DNA of 5,384 nt, taken from the NCBI GenBank assembly GCA_023391315.1, contig JAEWBD010000453.1:1-5384 (forward strand), read 5' to 3'. The notes under the pieces are model-generated. The model searched no databases, was not told the DNA's origin, and worked only from the letters and a program-made list of their open reading frames with translations. Positions 1 through 5,364 of the stretch are shown here, piece by piece. The position numbers and the translations under genes were made by a program. Position 1 is the first letter of the stretch. Each line of letters opens with the position of its first letter. This DNA is from Bacteroidota bacterium (GTDB taxonomy: Bacteria; Bacteroidota; Bacteroidia; Chitinophagales; Chitinophagaceae).

Positions 1-1559
1 GCAGAAGCATCGGGCGATCTCCTTCCTACATAATCCAGTATAGCATAATGCATTAATTTTGATGGATTGACGGTTGCATATCCGCCGCCGCCATTTTCAA
101 AATCATCATTGATGTGCGAAAGATTAAGCGCATGGCCAAGTTCGTGCAGGATGATCATCTCCAGGTCATAAGAACTTTGTGCAGGGAAACAAGGGCCGTT
201 TTCAATAGAAAGATTATCCCCCGTGGAAACAGCTTCATTTCTTAAAACAATATCAAAACCTGTTTTCTGGGCATCCAGTATCTGCCCGTTTTGCTGGCAG
301 GCAGAAAACCAGCTAAAGGTTGATTCCAAAACACCATCTGCCATGTGTGCCACGCCTGAATTGGTGTTATCAAAAACCACCAGGTTCAGGCTATCATCAG
401 CAACTTTCTGGTAAGTAGTTGTGTTGCCGGAAATAATATTAGCACCTGCAACTTCCTTCCAGGTTGCAAGGGCGCGTTCAAAAGCTGCCTTAGCCGGAGA
501 CTGGGAAAAATCAATGCCTTTGCCTGCCGTGCTTATGCTGTATGAAATTGTATAACCTCCGCTGCCATTGGTGTTCATTAACCTTGGTTCTTTTATTACG
601 TAATCATTATTATCGTTTTGAAAAAGTGCATCAATAACGGAAAAGAAAACCTCTAAAGGCCCGGCGCTTGTTGCCGTAGAACCATCAGTAACAACAACCG
701 AAAATTTGCCGGTACCTGCGCGATCCGGCACATGCAGTTTTATCTGTGCATCCGTCCATGAAATAATATAAGGAGAGTTATAGGCAATTTCATAATCAGG
801 GGTAGCATTATCGTTATTGGCATCTTTAAAATTAATTGCTGCACTGCCGGAGGGATTATTGCCAAAGCCAGAGCCATTAATTGTTAGAATGTTATTGGCC
901 TCATCATTTATTGCCCCGCCGTGCACCGTAGCTGGCGAAAAAGAAGTTATGGCAACTGCGGTTGTGCCGTTACTTATAACAGGCCCGGTTGTTTCTGCCT
1001 GGGCCAAATGGCTTTGAAAATTATTGTCAATTATTTTTTCCCTTGCACCCGTATATTGGTTTATTAGTTTATAAAGTGTTTGCTGAATATTATCGTACGC
1101 GGCAAAAGGAGCAAATGCTTTTTGATGCGTTTTATCGTATTGTAAAAAACCCTGGGAACTGCTGTAAACATCAAATAATATATTTTTTGTTTGGGGCGAA
1201 CGCAATTTGCCTGCCTGTTCATACAAAAAGAACATTCCTGTTTTGCCTTTGTCCAAGTGTAAAACGTCGCTCACTTTAAGGCACCTGTTGCCAACGGTGC
1301 CGCCAAGCGTTAGTACTTCAATCTCTTTATCAATGGCCTGGCCCTTAAAAAGTTTATAAACATGTATTTTGTTTGAAGTATAAATAACGGTGTGTTCATC
1401 GTTCCAGAATGAATACTGCTCTGTAACTTTTCCTTCAACAATATGCGATGCTTTTTTTATTTTATCGGCAAATTCAATTTTATAAAGCTGGGCGTGAGCA
1501 GTTGAAAAAGCAGTTGCAAGCAGCAGCAGACTTGCGAAAATTTGTTTGGTATATTTCAT
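1..1559 (-). CDS. Secreted metzincin-type zinc metalloprotease with IPT/TIG domain (3' end outside window)
   Basis: This frame is open from the ATG at 1559 to the left edge, giving 519 residues without a stop. A signal peptide is visible: Lys-rich start, hydrophobic core around residues 7-19 and an AHA|Q cleavage site after residue 23. Residues about 28-120 form a beta-rich domain (IVEGKV, IYTSNKIHVYKLFKG, GGTVG). Residues about 204-304 look like an IPT/TIG Ig-like domain, with ITSFSP and the LTINGSGFG turn. The protease domain carries HELGHALNLSH, with zinc ligands H472, H476 and H482 and catalytic E473. A Met-turn candidate, LMHY, follows at M503. This is the metzincin pattern HExxHxxxxxH; Asn replaces the usual Gly at the eighth position, as in ADAMTS enzymes. 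It should be exported and cleave extracellular protein. The missing C-terminus may carry a type IX secretion sorting domain, which is inference. The upstream gene is separated from it by a terminator, so it is probably transcribed alone. Confidence 0.9.
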   Translation of the reverse strand, partial: MKYTKQIFASLLLLATAFSTAHAQLYKIEFADKIKKASHIVEGKVTEQYSFWNDEHTVIYTSNKIHVYKLFKGQAIDKEIEVLTLGGTVGNRCLKVSDVLHLDKGKTGMFFLYEQAGKLRSPQTKNILFDVYSSSQGFLQYDKTHQKAFAPFAAYDNIQQTLYKLINQYTGAREKIIDNNFQSHLAQAETTGPVISNGTTAVAITSFSPATVHGGAINDEANNILTINGSGFGNNPSGSAAINFKDANNDNATPDYEIAYNSPYIISWTDAQIKLHVPDRAGTGKFSVVVTDGSTATSAGPLEVFFSVIDALFQNDNNDYVIKEPRLMNTNGSGGYTISYSISTAGKGIDFSQSPAKAAFERALATWKEVAGANIISGNTTTYQKVADDSLNLVVFDNTNSGVAHMADGVLESTFSWFSACQQNGQILDAQKTGFDIVLRNEAVSTGDNLSIENGPCFPAQSSYDLEMIILHELGHALNLSHINDDFENGGGGYATVNPSKLMHYAILDYVGRRSPDAS

Positions 1560-1583
1560 TCGTGCATATTTGTTTCTTCAATG
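1554..1583. repeat. 30-bp direct repeat, copy 1 (covers protease start codon)
   Basis: This copy is identical over exactly 30 bp to 1643-1672; the flanking bases on both sides differ. It contains the protease ATG (1557-1559) and the 24 bases before it. On the minus strand it also contains a tiny ATG-CAC-GAA-TGA frame that ends on the protease start. Confidence 0.95.
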
Positions 1584-1648
1584 GTCTCATGGAACGCCTT
1601 GGTGCATATTTTCCTGTGTATAAAAAACATTTTACATAGGCGTTTCAT
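1556..1648 (-). other. Possible 30-codon leader ORF overlapping the protease start
   Basis: A minus-strand ATG at 1648 opens 30 codons (beginning MKRLCKMFF, ending TNMHE) and stops with a TGA that overlaps the protease ATG as ATGA. Its initiation region, from about -24 to +6, is identical to that of the protease because both lie in the 30-bp repeat. This arrangement would suit translational coupling. The peptide is basic and Cys-containing but matches no family I know. It may equally be a by-product of the repeat duplication. Confidence 0.3.
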
Positions 1649-1672
1649 TCGTGCATATTTGTTTCTTCAATG
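1643..1672. repeat. 30-bp direct repeat, copy 2 (upstream of the protease)
   Basis: This is the second exact copy of the 30-bp sequence at 1554-1583, offset by 89 bp. On the minus strand it supplies the ATG of the 30-codon leader frame. Sequence on either side does not resemble that around copy 1, so the repeat is not part of a longer visible duplication. Confidence 0.95.
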
Positions 1673-1802
1673 ACCGAATGTAACCTTGCTATTTTTCCGG
1701 TGTGAGAAAATTATTTATGCCAGGTTTTATTCGTCACAATTTATACGTAATAAAAATACGACTGAAATAAAAAATTGTTTTATGGATTGTGTAAAACTTT
1801 TA

Positions 1803-1842
1803 TAATAAAAAAGGCTGTTTGATCAAACAGCCTTTTTTATTA
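1803..1842 (-). terminator. Intrinsic terminator of the DUF3276 gene (bidirectional palindrome)
   Basis: A perfect 40-bp palindrome is centred on GATC, with stem arms AAGGCTGTTT and AAACAGCCTT and runs of six A and six T on the two sides. On the minus strand it begins 14 bases after the DUF3276 stop, so it should end that transcript and isolate the protease gene. Because it is symmetrical, it could also stop plus-strand transcription. Confidence 0.9.
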
Positions 1843-1856
1843 GAGAATATCATTTT

Positions 1857-2261
1857 TTACCATTTATCCACTTCTTCGCCGGAGGAAGGAGCGCTTGGAA
1901 TATCTTCTGTTTCTACTTCAATTTCTATTTCAACCGTTGCAGAATCTTCTGCCAATGTACCATTTTCAGGGTATTCATGGTTGAATGCATCAAAATCAAA
2001 ATCGGGCATTAATTCTGTCTTCACATAATCAACGGCTTCATTTAATGCCTTGGTAAACTTGTTGAAATCTTCTTTATACAAGAATAATTTGTGTCTGTCA
2101 TAGCCACCATCATTAAACCTTTTACGGCTTTCTGTAATTGTAAGATAGTAATCGTTACCGCGGGTAGCTCTCACATCAAAAAAATAAGTTCTTCTTTTCC
2201 CTGCTTTTATGCGTTTACTGTAAACGCTTTCCATTTTCTTGTCGTTATTTTCGTAAGCCAC
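1857..2261 (-). CDS. DUF3276 family PUR-alpha-like nucleic-acid-binding protein
   Basis: The product has 134 residues. Residues about 11-82 match my recollection of the DUF3276 (PUR-alpha-like) family: a basic start (SKRIKAGKRR), then TYFFDVR, DYYLTITESRKRF, HKLFLYKEDF and an amphipathic helix ending near residue 82. The family is a small beta-sheet-plus-helix fold related to eukaryotic Pur-alpha and a Borrelia regulator, and is expected to bind single-stranded DNA or RNA in the cytoplasm. Residues 83-134 are a strongly acidic tail (EIEIEVETED), probably disordered. The start is GTG at 2261; an in-frame stop lies 30 bases upstream with no ATG between. The alternative is ATG at residue 10 (2234). 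I prefer GTG because its distance from the promoter is normal and MAYENN-like N-termini fit relatives as I remember them. The gene has its own promoter and terminator, so it is probably monocistronic. Its exact target is unknown. Confidence 0.88.
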   Translation of the reverse strand: MAYENNDKKMESVYSKRIKAGKRRTYFFDVRATRGNDYYLTITESRKRFNDGGYDRHKLFLYKEDFNKFTKALNEAVDYVKTELMPDFDFDAFNHEYPENGTLAEDSATVEIEIEVETEDIPSAPSSGEEVDKW

Positions 2262-2301
2262 TTTTTCGTTTGGTTTGATGATTAATGTTTACTTATAGCA
2301 G

Positions 2302-2331
2302 CAAATATAATATTGTTTTACAATTACCAAA
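2302..2331 (-). promoter_or_regulatory. Bacteroidota-type promoter of the DUF3276 gene
   Basis: Read on the minus strand, TTTG (2328-2331) is followed by 18 bases and then TATATTTG (2302-2309), matching the Bacteroidota -33 TTTG / -7 TAnnTTTG consensus. Transcription would start near 2295-2298, leaving a leader of about 35 bases before the GTG. It lies between the exporter stop and the DUF3276 start, so this gene does not depend on the exporter transcript. Confidence 0.75.
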
Positions 2332-2361
2332 ATTTTGATAAACTTTTTAAATACAATTGCT

Positions 2362-2394
2362 GCCGGCTATTTAAAACAAATTAATTAAGCCGGC
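2362..2394 (-). terminator. Weak hairpin at the end of the exporter gene
   Basis: On the minus strand the arms GCCGGCT and AGCCGGC form a 7-bp GC-rich stem around a 19-base AT-rich loop. The first arm overlaps the last codons of the exporter gene and the second lies just past its stop. The bases after the stem are T-poor at first, so this is only a possible terminator; it may instead protect the 3' end of the mRNA. Confidence 0.35.
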
Positions 2395-4205
2395 GTCCTT
2401 TCTTCGCTCATTTGCAGGTTATATAATTCGGCATAATAGCCGTTTCTGCCCAATAATTCCGCATGTGTACCTGCTTCGGCAATTTCGCCATCTGCGAGTA
2501 TTATAATCTTGTCAAATTGTATGGAAAGAAAAATGCGATGCGTGATTATAATGGTTGTTTTGTTTTGAAGAAAACTGTTCAGATTGTTTACAATTCTATG
2601 TTCTGTTTTAGCATCAACGGCGCTGAGGCAATCGTCAAACAACATTACAGGGCTTTCTTTCAGCAGTGCTCTTGCAATGGAAACACGTTGCTTTTGCCCG
2701 CCGCTTAATGTAACGCCGCGTTCGCCAACCATTGTTTCATAACCCTTGTCCAGGGAAAGTATTTCGGTATTAACGGCAGCATATTCCGCATATTTTCTTA
2801 CATCAATATTATTGTCATTATTACGCAATCCAAAGCGGATATTATTATCAACCGTATCGCTGAAAAGAAAAACATCCTGCGGCACATAACTTATATAATT
2901 GCGCAATGCAGTTAAAGAGCTATATCGTATATTTTTATCACCAATAAAAATCCCGCCTTTATCCGGATCATAAAAACGCAGCAACAATTGCGCAAGGGTT
3001 GATTTACCGCTTCCTGTTTTACCAAGAATCATTACTTTTTCACCGGGCTTCACTTCAAGCGAAAAATTATGCAAAGCCCGTATGCCGGTATGCGGGTAAG
3101 TAAAGGTTACATTTTTAAAAGCAATGCTCCCACTGAACATTTCATCGGCATTATTTTTTACAGGATTTGTAACCAGTGGTTTTGTGTCTAAAAACTCATT
3201 AATTCTTTTTTGTGAAGCCGCTGCTCTTTGCACCATGCTGGCAACACTGCCAATGGCGCTCACAGGAAACATGAGCATATTTATATAAATAACGAACTCC
3301 ACAATAATGCCCACTTTATCAGGATTGGTTAACGCCATTTTACTCCCGATGAGAATAGTAAGCAGTGTGCTTAAACCAACCAGTAATGTCATGCTTGGAA
3401 AATAAATAGCTTCAACTTTAGCAAGGCTTACGGCATTTTTTCTGTAAGCTTCGCTGTTTTTGCTAAAGAATCCAAGCATTGCCTTTTCCTGAACAAAAGA
3501 TTTTATTACACGTATGCCTGAATAAGATTCCTGTGCATTGGTAGTAAGGTCTGAAAGCAATGCCTGCACCCGCTCACTTTTTTTATGAATGATGGTATTT
3601 ACAAAATAAATAGTAATAGCCAGCAAGGGCAGGGGTGCTACTACAACCAGCGTTAAGTGAAAATCTTTTCGCAGCATATTTACCAGGCAAAGGGTAATAA
3701 GTGCCAGTAAATTTACGGTGTACATAACTGCTGGCCCGCAATACATTCTTACGCGGCTTACGTCTTCGGCAATACGATTCATCATATCGCCGGTGCTGTG
3801 CGTTTTAAAGAAGCCCATATCAAGTTGCTGGTAATGCGTATAGATGGCATTCTTTAAATCATATTCAATATACCGGCTCATCACAATAAGCGTTTGCCGC
3901 ATAAGAAACATAAATATGCCGCGTAATAAGGCCAGCAGCAGAATAACGATACTGCTTATTAAAACAATTTTGCTGAAGCTAAAATCACGCAGCCAGTTAA
4001 TTAAGGCCAGCACAGAGGCGGAATAATTTTCGGTTGTTTTGCCAGGCTGTCCGGAAATATATTGCTGCACCTGGCTTACCACATAGCCTGTAACTTCAGG
4101 CGCCATCACCGTAAAATAGTTGGATAATACAACGAAGAAAATACCCGCCAGTAAACGAACCCTGTATTTCCAGAAATATTTATTTAAAGCTGCAAGATGT
4201 TTCAT
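2385..4205 (-). CDS. ABC exporter half-transporter (MsbA/MdlAB-like, fused permease and ATPase)
   Basis: This 606-residue inner-membrane protein has the length and order of a type IV ABC exporter subunit. Six membrane segments are visible at about 16-36, 79-103, 158-178, 183-204, 270-290 and 299-320. The ATPase follows, with an A-loop Tyr (Y370), Walker A GKTGSGKST (395-403), Q-loop YVPQD (Q443), signature LSGGQ (500-504), Walker B VMLFDD (520-525), D-loop SAVD (528-531) and H-loop H556. The residue after the Walker B Asp is Asp (D525), not the usual catalytic Glu. That substitution is typical of one subunit of heterodimeric exporters such as TM287 and MdlA, but no partner gene lies in the window. 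The ATG is secure: a TAA codon sits directly in front of it in frame. The substrate (lipid, drug or peptide) cannot be told from sequence. It is divergent from the tRNA-Ser gene. Confidence 0.93.
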   Translation of the reverse strand: MKHLAALNKYFWKYRVRLLAGIFFVVLSNYFTVMAPEVTGYVVSQVQQYISGQPGKTTENYSASVLALINWLRDFSFSKIVLISSIVILLLALLRGIFMFLMRQTLIVMSRYIEYDLKNAIYTHYQQLDMGFFKTHSTGDMMNRIAEDVSRVRMYCGPAVMYTVNLLALITLCLVNMLRKDFHLTLVVVAPLPLLAITIYFVNTIIHKKSERVQALLSDLTTNAQESYSGIRVIKSFVQEKAMLGFFSKNSEAYRKNAVSLAKVEAIYFPSMTLLVGLSTLLTILIGSKMALTNPDKVGIIVEFVIYINMLMFPVSAIGSVASMVQRAAASQKRINEFLDTKPLVTNPVKNNADEMFSGSIAFKNVTFTYPHTGIRALHNFSLEVKPGEKVMILGKTGSGKSTLAQLLLRFYDPDKGGIFIGDKNIRYSSLTALRNYISYVPQDVFLFSDTVDNNIRFGLRNNDNNIDVRKYAEYAAVNTEILSLDKGYETMVGERGVTLSGGQKQRVSIARALLKESPVMLFDDCLSAVDAKTEHRIVNNLNSFLQNKTTIIITHRIFLSIQFDKIIILADGEIAEAGTHAELLGRNGYYAELYNLQMSEERTPA

Positions 4206-4215
4206 TTAAGATGGA

Positions 4216-4223
4216 CAAAGGTA
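4216..4223 (-). promoter_or_regulatory. Possible -7 element (TACCTTTG) of the exporter gene
   Basis: TACCTTTG on the minus strand fits the TAnnTTTG -7 consensus, but no good TTTG is found 18-19 bases upstream. It ends 10 bases before the exporter ATG, so transcription from it would give a leader of only about 4-6 bases. Confidence 0.35.
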
Positions 4224-4296
4224 GGCGATAGATATTTTTATATGAACGGGATGTTTTCATTATTCAAAGCATTTCATAAAATGGTAATACATTTTT

Positions 4297-4326
4297 TTTG
4301 CTGATAAGATTCGCATCTTATATTTG
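4297..4326 (+). promoter_or_regulatory. Bacteroidota-type promoter of tRNA-Ser
   Basis: TTTG (4297-4300), an 18-base spacer and TATATTTG (4319-4326) match the -33/-7 consensus and are identical in both boxes and spacer length to the DUF3276 promoter. The -7 box ends only 4 bases before the mature tRNA 5' end, so the primary transcript should have almost no 5' leader. Confidence 0.8.
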
Positions 4327-4330
4327 CGCC

Positions 4331-4415
4331 GGAGGGATGTCAGAGCGGTTTAATGAGGCGGTCTTGAAAACCGTTGACTGTAACAGGTCCGGGGGTTCGA
4401 ATCCCTCTCCCTCCG
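4331..4415 (+). tRNA. tRNA-Ser (anticodon UGA)
   Basis: This is an 85-base class II tRNA that decodes UCA and related serine codons. The acceptor stem pairs GGAGGGA (4331-4337) with TCCCTCC (4408-4414), with discriminator G4415. The anticodon stem is 4358-4362 with 4370-4374 (one G-U pair) around loop CTTGAAA, giving anticodon TGA at 4365-4367. A long variable arm, diagnostic of Ser/Leu/Tyr types, lies at about 4375-4390. The T arm pairs GGGGG (4391-4395) with CCCTC (4403-4407) around TTCGAAT. CCA is not encoded, so it must be added by the CCA-adding enzyme. The gene has its own promoter and terminator. Confidence 0.97.
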
Positions 4416-4449
4416 CTGAAAGCTATATTTCAACTTACTTCAATTAACT

Positions 4450-4484
4450 AAAAGCTCGTGAAACTTAAGTGTGACGGGCTTTTT
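4450..4484 (+). terminator. Intrinsic terminator of tRNA-Ser
   Basis: AAAAGCTCGT (4450-4459) pairs with ACGGGCTTTT (4474-4483) with one G-U pair, around a 14-base loop, and ends in five T residues (4480-4484). It starts 35 bases after the tRNA and fits a single-gene tRNA transcript. Confidence 0.85.
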
Positions 4485-4611
4485 GCATTTTTAGCACTTT
4501 TTTACTTTACGCAGTTTTACCCCATTTTACGTATAAGTTCCGTGAGCAATTCCCGGCTTAGCGCCTCGTCCTCTCTCTCGTAGCAACCCGGTACTTAGGC
4601 GGAAAAGGATA

Positions 4612-4789
4612 AAAGCAAGGTTTTTACCCGAAGAAATTTTGGACCGTGGAATAAAAAGCGAAGCGGTTTATGCCGCGAAAGCAAAAAGCCTAACGGAGAC
4701 AAGCGTATTTTTTTGAGTAAAACCTGTGGCCAGCCGCAGTGTACGGAGGCGCAGACCTTGCTTTGAGCACTGCCTGCCAGGGTCTGCGC
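4612..4789. repeat. Cluster of nested and competing inverted repeats (candidate structured RNA)
   Basis: Several complementary arms lie within 180 bp. AAAGCAAGGT (4612-4621) matches ACCTTGCTTT (4755-4764). AGGTTTTTAC (4618-4627) pairs with GTAAAACCT (4717-4725) with one bulged T. GCGCAGACC (4749-4757) pairs with GGTCTGCGC (4781-4789). A small hairpin GCGG/CCGC (4663-4676) is flanked by GAA/GAAA internal-loop bases and an outer GC/GC pair. Some arms overlap, so not all can form at once. The strand cannot be decided, and I do not recognise the fold as 6S, tmRNA, SRP RNA, RNase P RNA or group II intron domain V. Confidence 0.4.
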
Positions 4790-4872
4790 GCAGGAATGGA
4801 TAGACGAGTATTTCTTATATTAAAGATAAATCAAACAAACAGGTATAGTGGCAAATAAATGAAGAGGGAATG

Positions 4873-4913
4873 TTGTCCGCAAGTAAAGCGAAGCATGGGC
4901 GGCGTGCGGGCAA
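4873..4913. repeat. Inverted repeat hairpin
   Basis: TTGTCCGCA (4873-4881) pairs with TGCGGGCAA (4905-4913) over 9 bp with one G-U pair (read as plus-strand RNA), around a 23-base loop that contains GCGAAGC. No T tract follows on the plus strand, so it is not a typical terminator. Confidence 0.45.
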
Positions 4914-4980
4914 TTATTAAGGAAAGAACTGCCTGCCTGCATAAACCTTTGAAGCAAGACAGCGAATGTGGTTTAATCAA

Positions 4981-5017
4981 AAAATAAAGAAAGCCACCGC
5001 ATGGGCCAGATGGCTTT
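4981..5017 (-). terminator. Terminator-like hairpin for minus-strand transcription
   Basis: On the minus strand AAAGCCA and TGGCTTT (4990-4996 with 5011-5017) form a 7-bp stem, followed by a T-rich tail at 4981-4989. It would end a minus-strand transcript arriving from beyond 5017, yet no minus-strand gene is visible there; it may serve an unseen small RNA or antisense transcription from the right. Confidence 0.45.
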
Positions 5018-5169
5018 ACCTAAAAAAAATTTGTTATCAAGCTATTGCCAGTACTTGTTTCACAACGGGCCTATCTTCATTTCATTGAATCTGCTATAAC
5101 AAAGGTTTAAAACATTTTTCCTGCTACATTCTCTGTAATTTTCAATTGCGCTTTTCAGTACCAAACATT

Positions 5170-5201
5170 ATGGGCCCCTGTATATTTTAAAACTGGCCCA
5201 T
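5170..5201. repeat. GC-rich inverted repeat ATGGGCC/GGCCCAT
   Basis: ATGGGCC (5170-5176) and GGCCCAT (5195-5201) form a perfect 7-bp stem around an 18-base AT-rich loop, in otherwise AT-rich DNA. No T tract follows. The right arm is part of CTGGCCCAT (5193-5201), which is also fully complementary to ATGGGCCAG at 5001-5009. Confidence 0.5.
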
Positions 5202-5288
5202 TAAGGTAACCAATTTAAAATTTAATTTTATAGTCCGGTTTAGAAAAATCATTGTTAGTATTAAATATTGTAAATTATGCTGAGAACC

Positions 5289-5342
5289 AAATTCACAACA
5301 TTAGCATACAGCAACTTACCTCACCAGGTGAATTTTTGCTGT
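5289..5342 (+). promoter_or_regulatory. Folded mRNA leader with two mutually exclusive stems
   Basis: Hairpin A pairs ACAGCAA (5308-5314) with TTGCTGT (5336-5342) and contains an inner ACCT-CACC-AGGT stem-loop (5318-5329). Alternative stem B pairs AAATTCAC (5289-5296) with GTGAATTT (5328-5335), which would break the inner stem of A. The structure ends 9 bases before the ribosome binding site of the next gene. It may regulate that gene or be an operator; it matches no riboswitch I can name. Confidence 0.4.
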
Positions 5343-5351
5343 TGAATAAAA

Positions 5352-5358
5352 AAGGAGG
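5352..5358 (+). promoter_or_regulatory. Strong Shine-Dalgarno sequence
   Basis: AAGGAGG lies 6 bases before the ATG at 5365, close to perfect anti-SD complementarity. This is notable because the other genes here, like most Bacteroidota genes, have no clear Shine-Dalgarno sequence. Confidence 0.8.
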
Positions 5359-5364
5359 CGTACT

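Larger units (their letters stand above)
4485..5364. other. Gene-poor interval with structured or repetitive DNA
   Basis: No frame longer than about 45 codons with a usable start is seen on either strand. About 4540-4945 is richer in G and C than the AT-rich DNA around it and is full of inverted and short direct repeats, for example AAAGCGAAGC at 4655-4664 and 4885-4894 and ACTGCCTGCC at 4769-4778 and 4928-4937. From about 4980 on the DNA is AT-rich again, with discrete hairpins at 4990-5017, 5170-5201 and 5308-5342. It may hold a non-coding RNA, a dispersed repeat or a decayed element next to the tRNA gene. Confidence 0.6.

Noticed and set aside
223..1639. Plus-strand open frames at 223-414, 817-1017, 989-1279 and 1448-1639
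   Set aside because: They lie opposite the protease frame (or mainly so), lack recognisable domains or initiation signals, and are explained as antisense shadows.
1673..1800. Promoter for the protease (TAATTTTC on the minus strand)
   Set aside because: It has a mismatch in the -7 box and no TTTG at the expected 18-19 base distance, so I do not call it; the true promoter may diverge from the consensus.
1819..2285. Plus-strand open frames at 1819-2028 and 2091-2285
   Set aside because: They are antisense to the well-supported DUF3276 gene; the first also begins inside the terminator palindrome.
2463..4026. Plus-strand open frames at 2463-2708 and 3844-4026
   Set aside because: They are antisense to conserved ABC transporter motifs and have no support of their own.
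4520..4594. Minus-strand open stretch reading YEREDEALSRELLTELIRK, looking like a gene remnant next to the tRNA
   Set aside because: It spans only 25 codons between stops, has no good start, and another frame over the same bases is open for a longer distance; I cannot tie it to an integrase or any family.
4391..4800. Attachment-site duplication of the tRNA 3' end
   Set aside because: I found no second copy of the tRNA 3' sequence in the window; the CT-rich run at 4564-4579 resembles it only in composition. An integrated island is not supported.
4796..4858. Plus-strand 20-codon ORF beginning MDRRVFLILK
   Set aside because: It is too short, matches no known family, and starts at the edge of the inverted-repeat block without supporting signals beyond a weak AGGA.
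4612..4945. CRISPR array or retron RNA
   Set aside because: The repeats are short, irregular and mostly inverted, without uniform spacers, and no cas or reverse transcriptase gene is present in the window.
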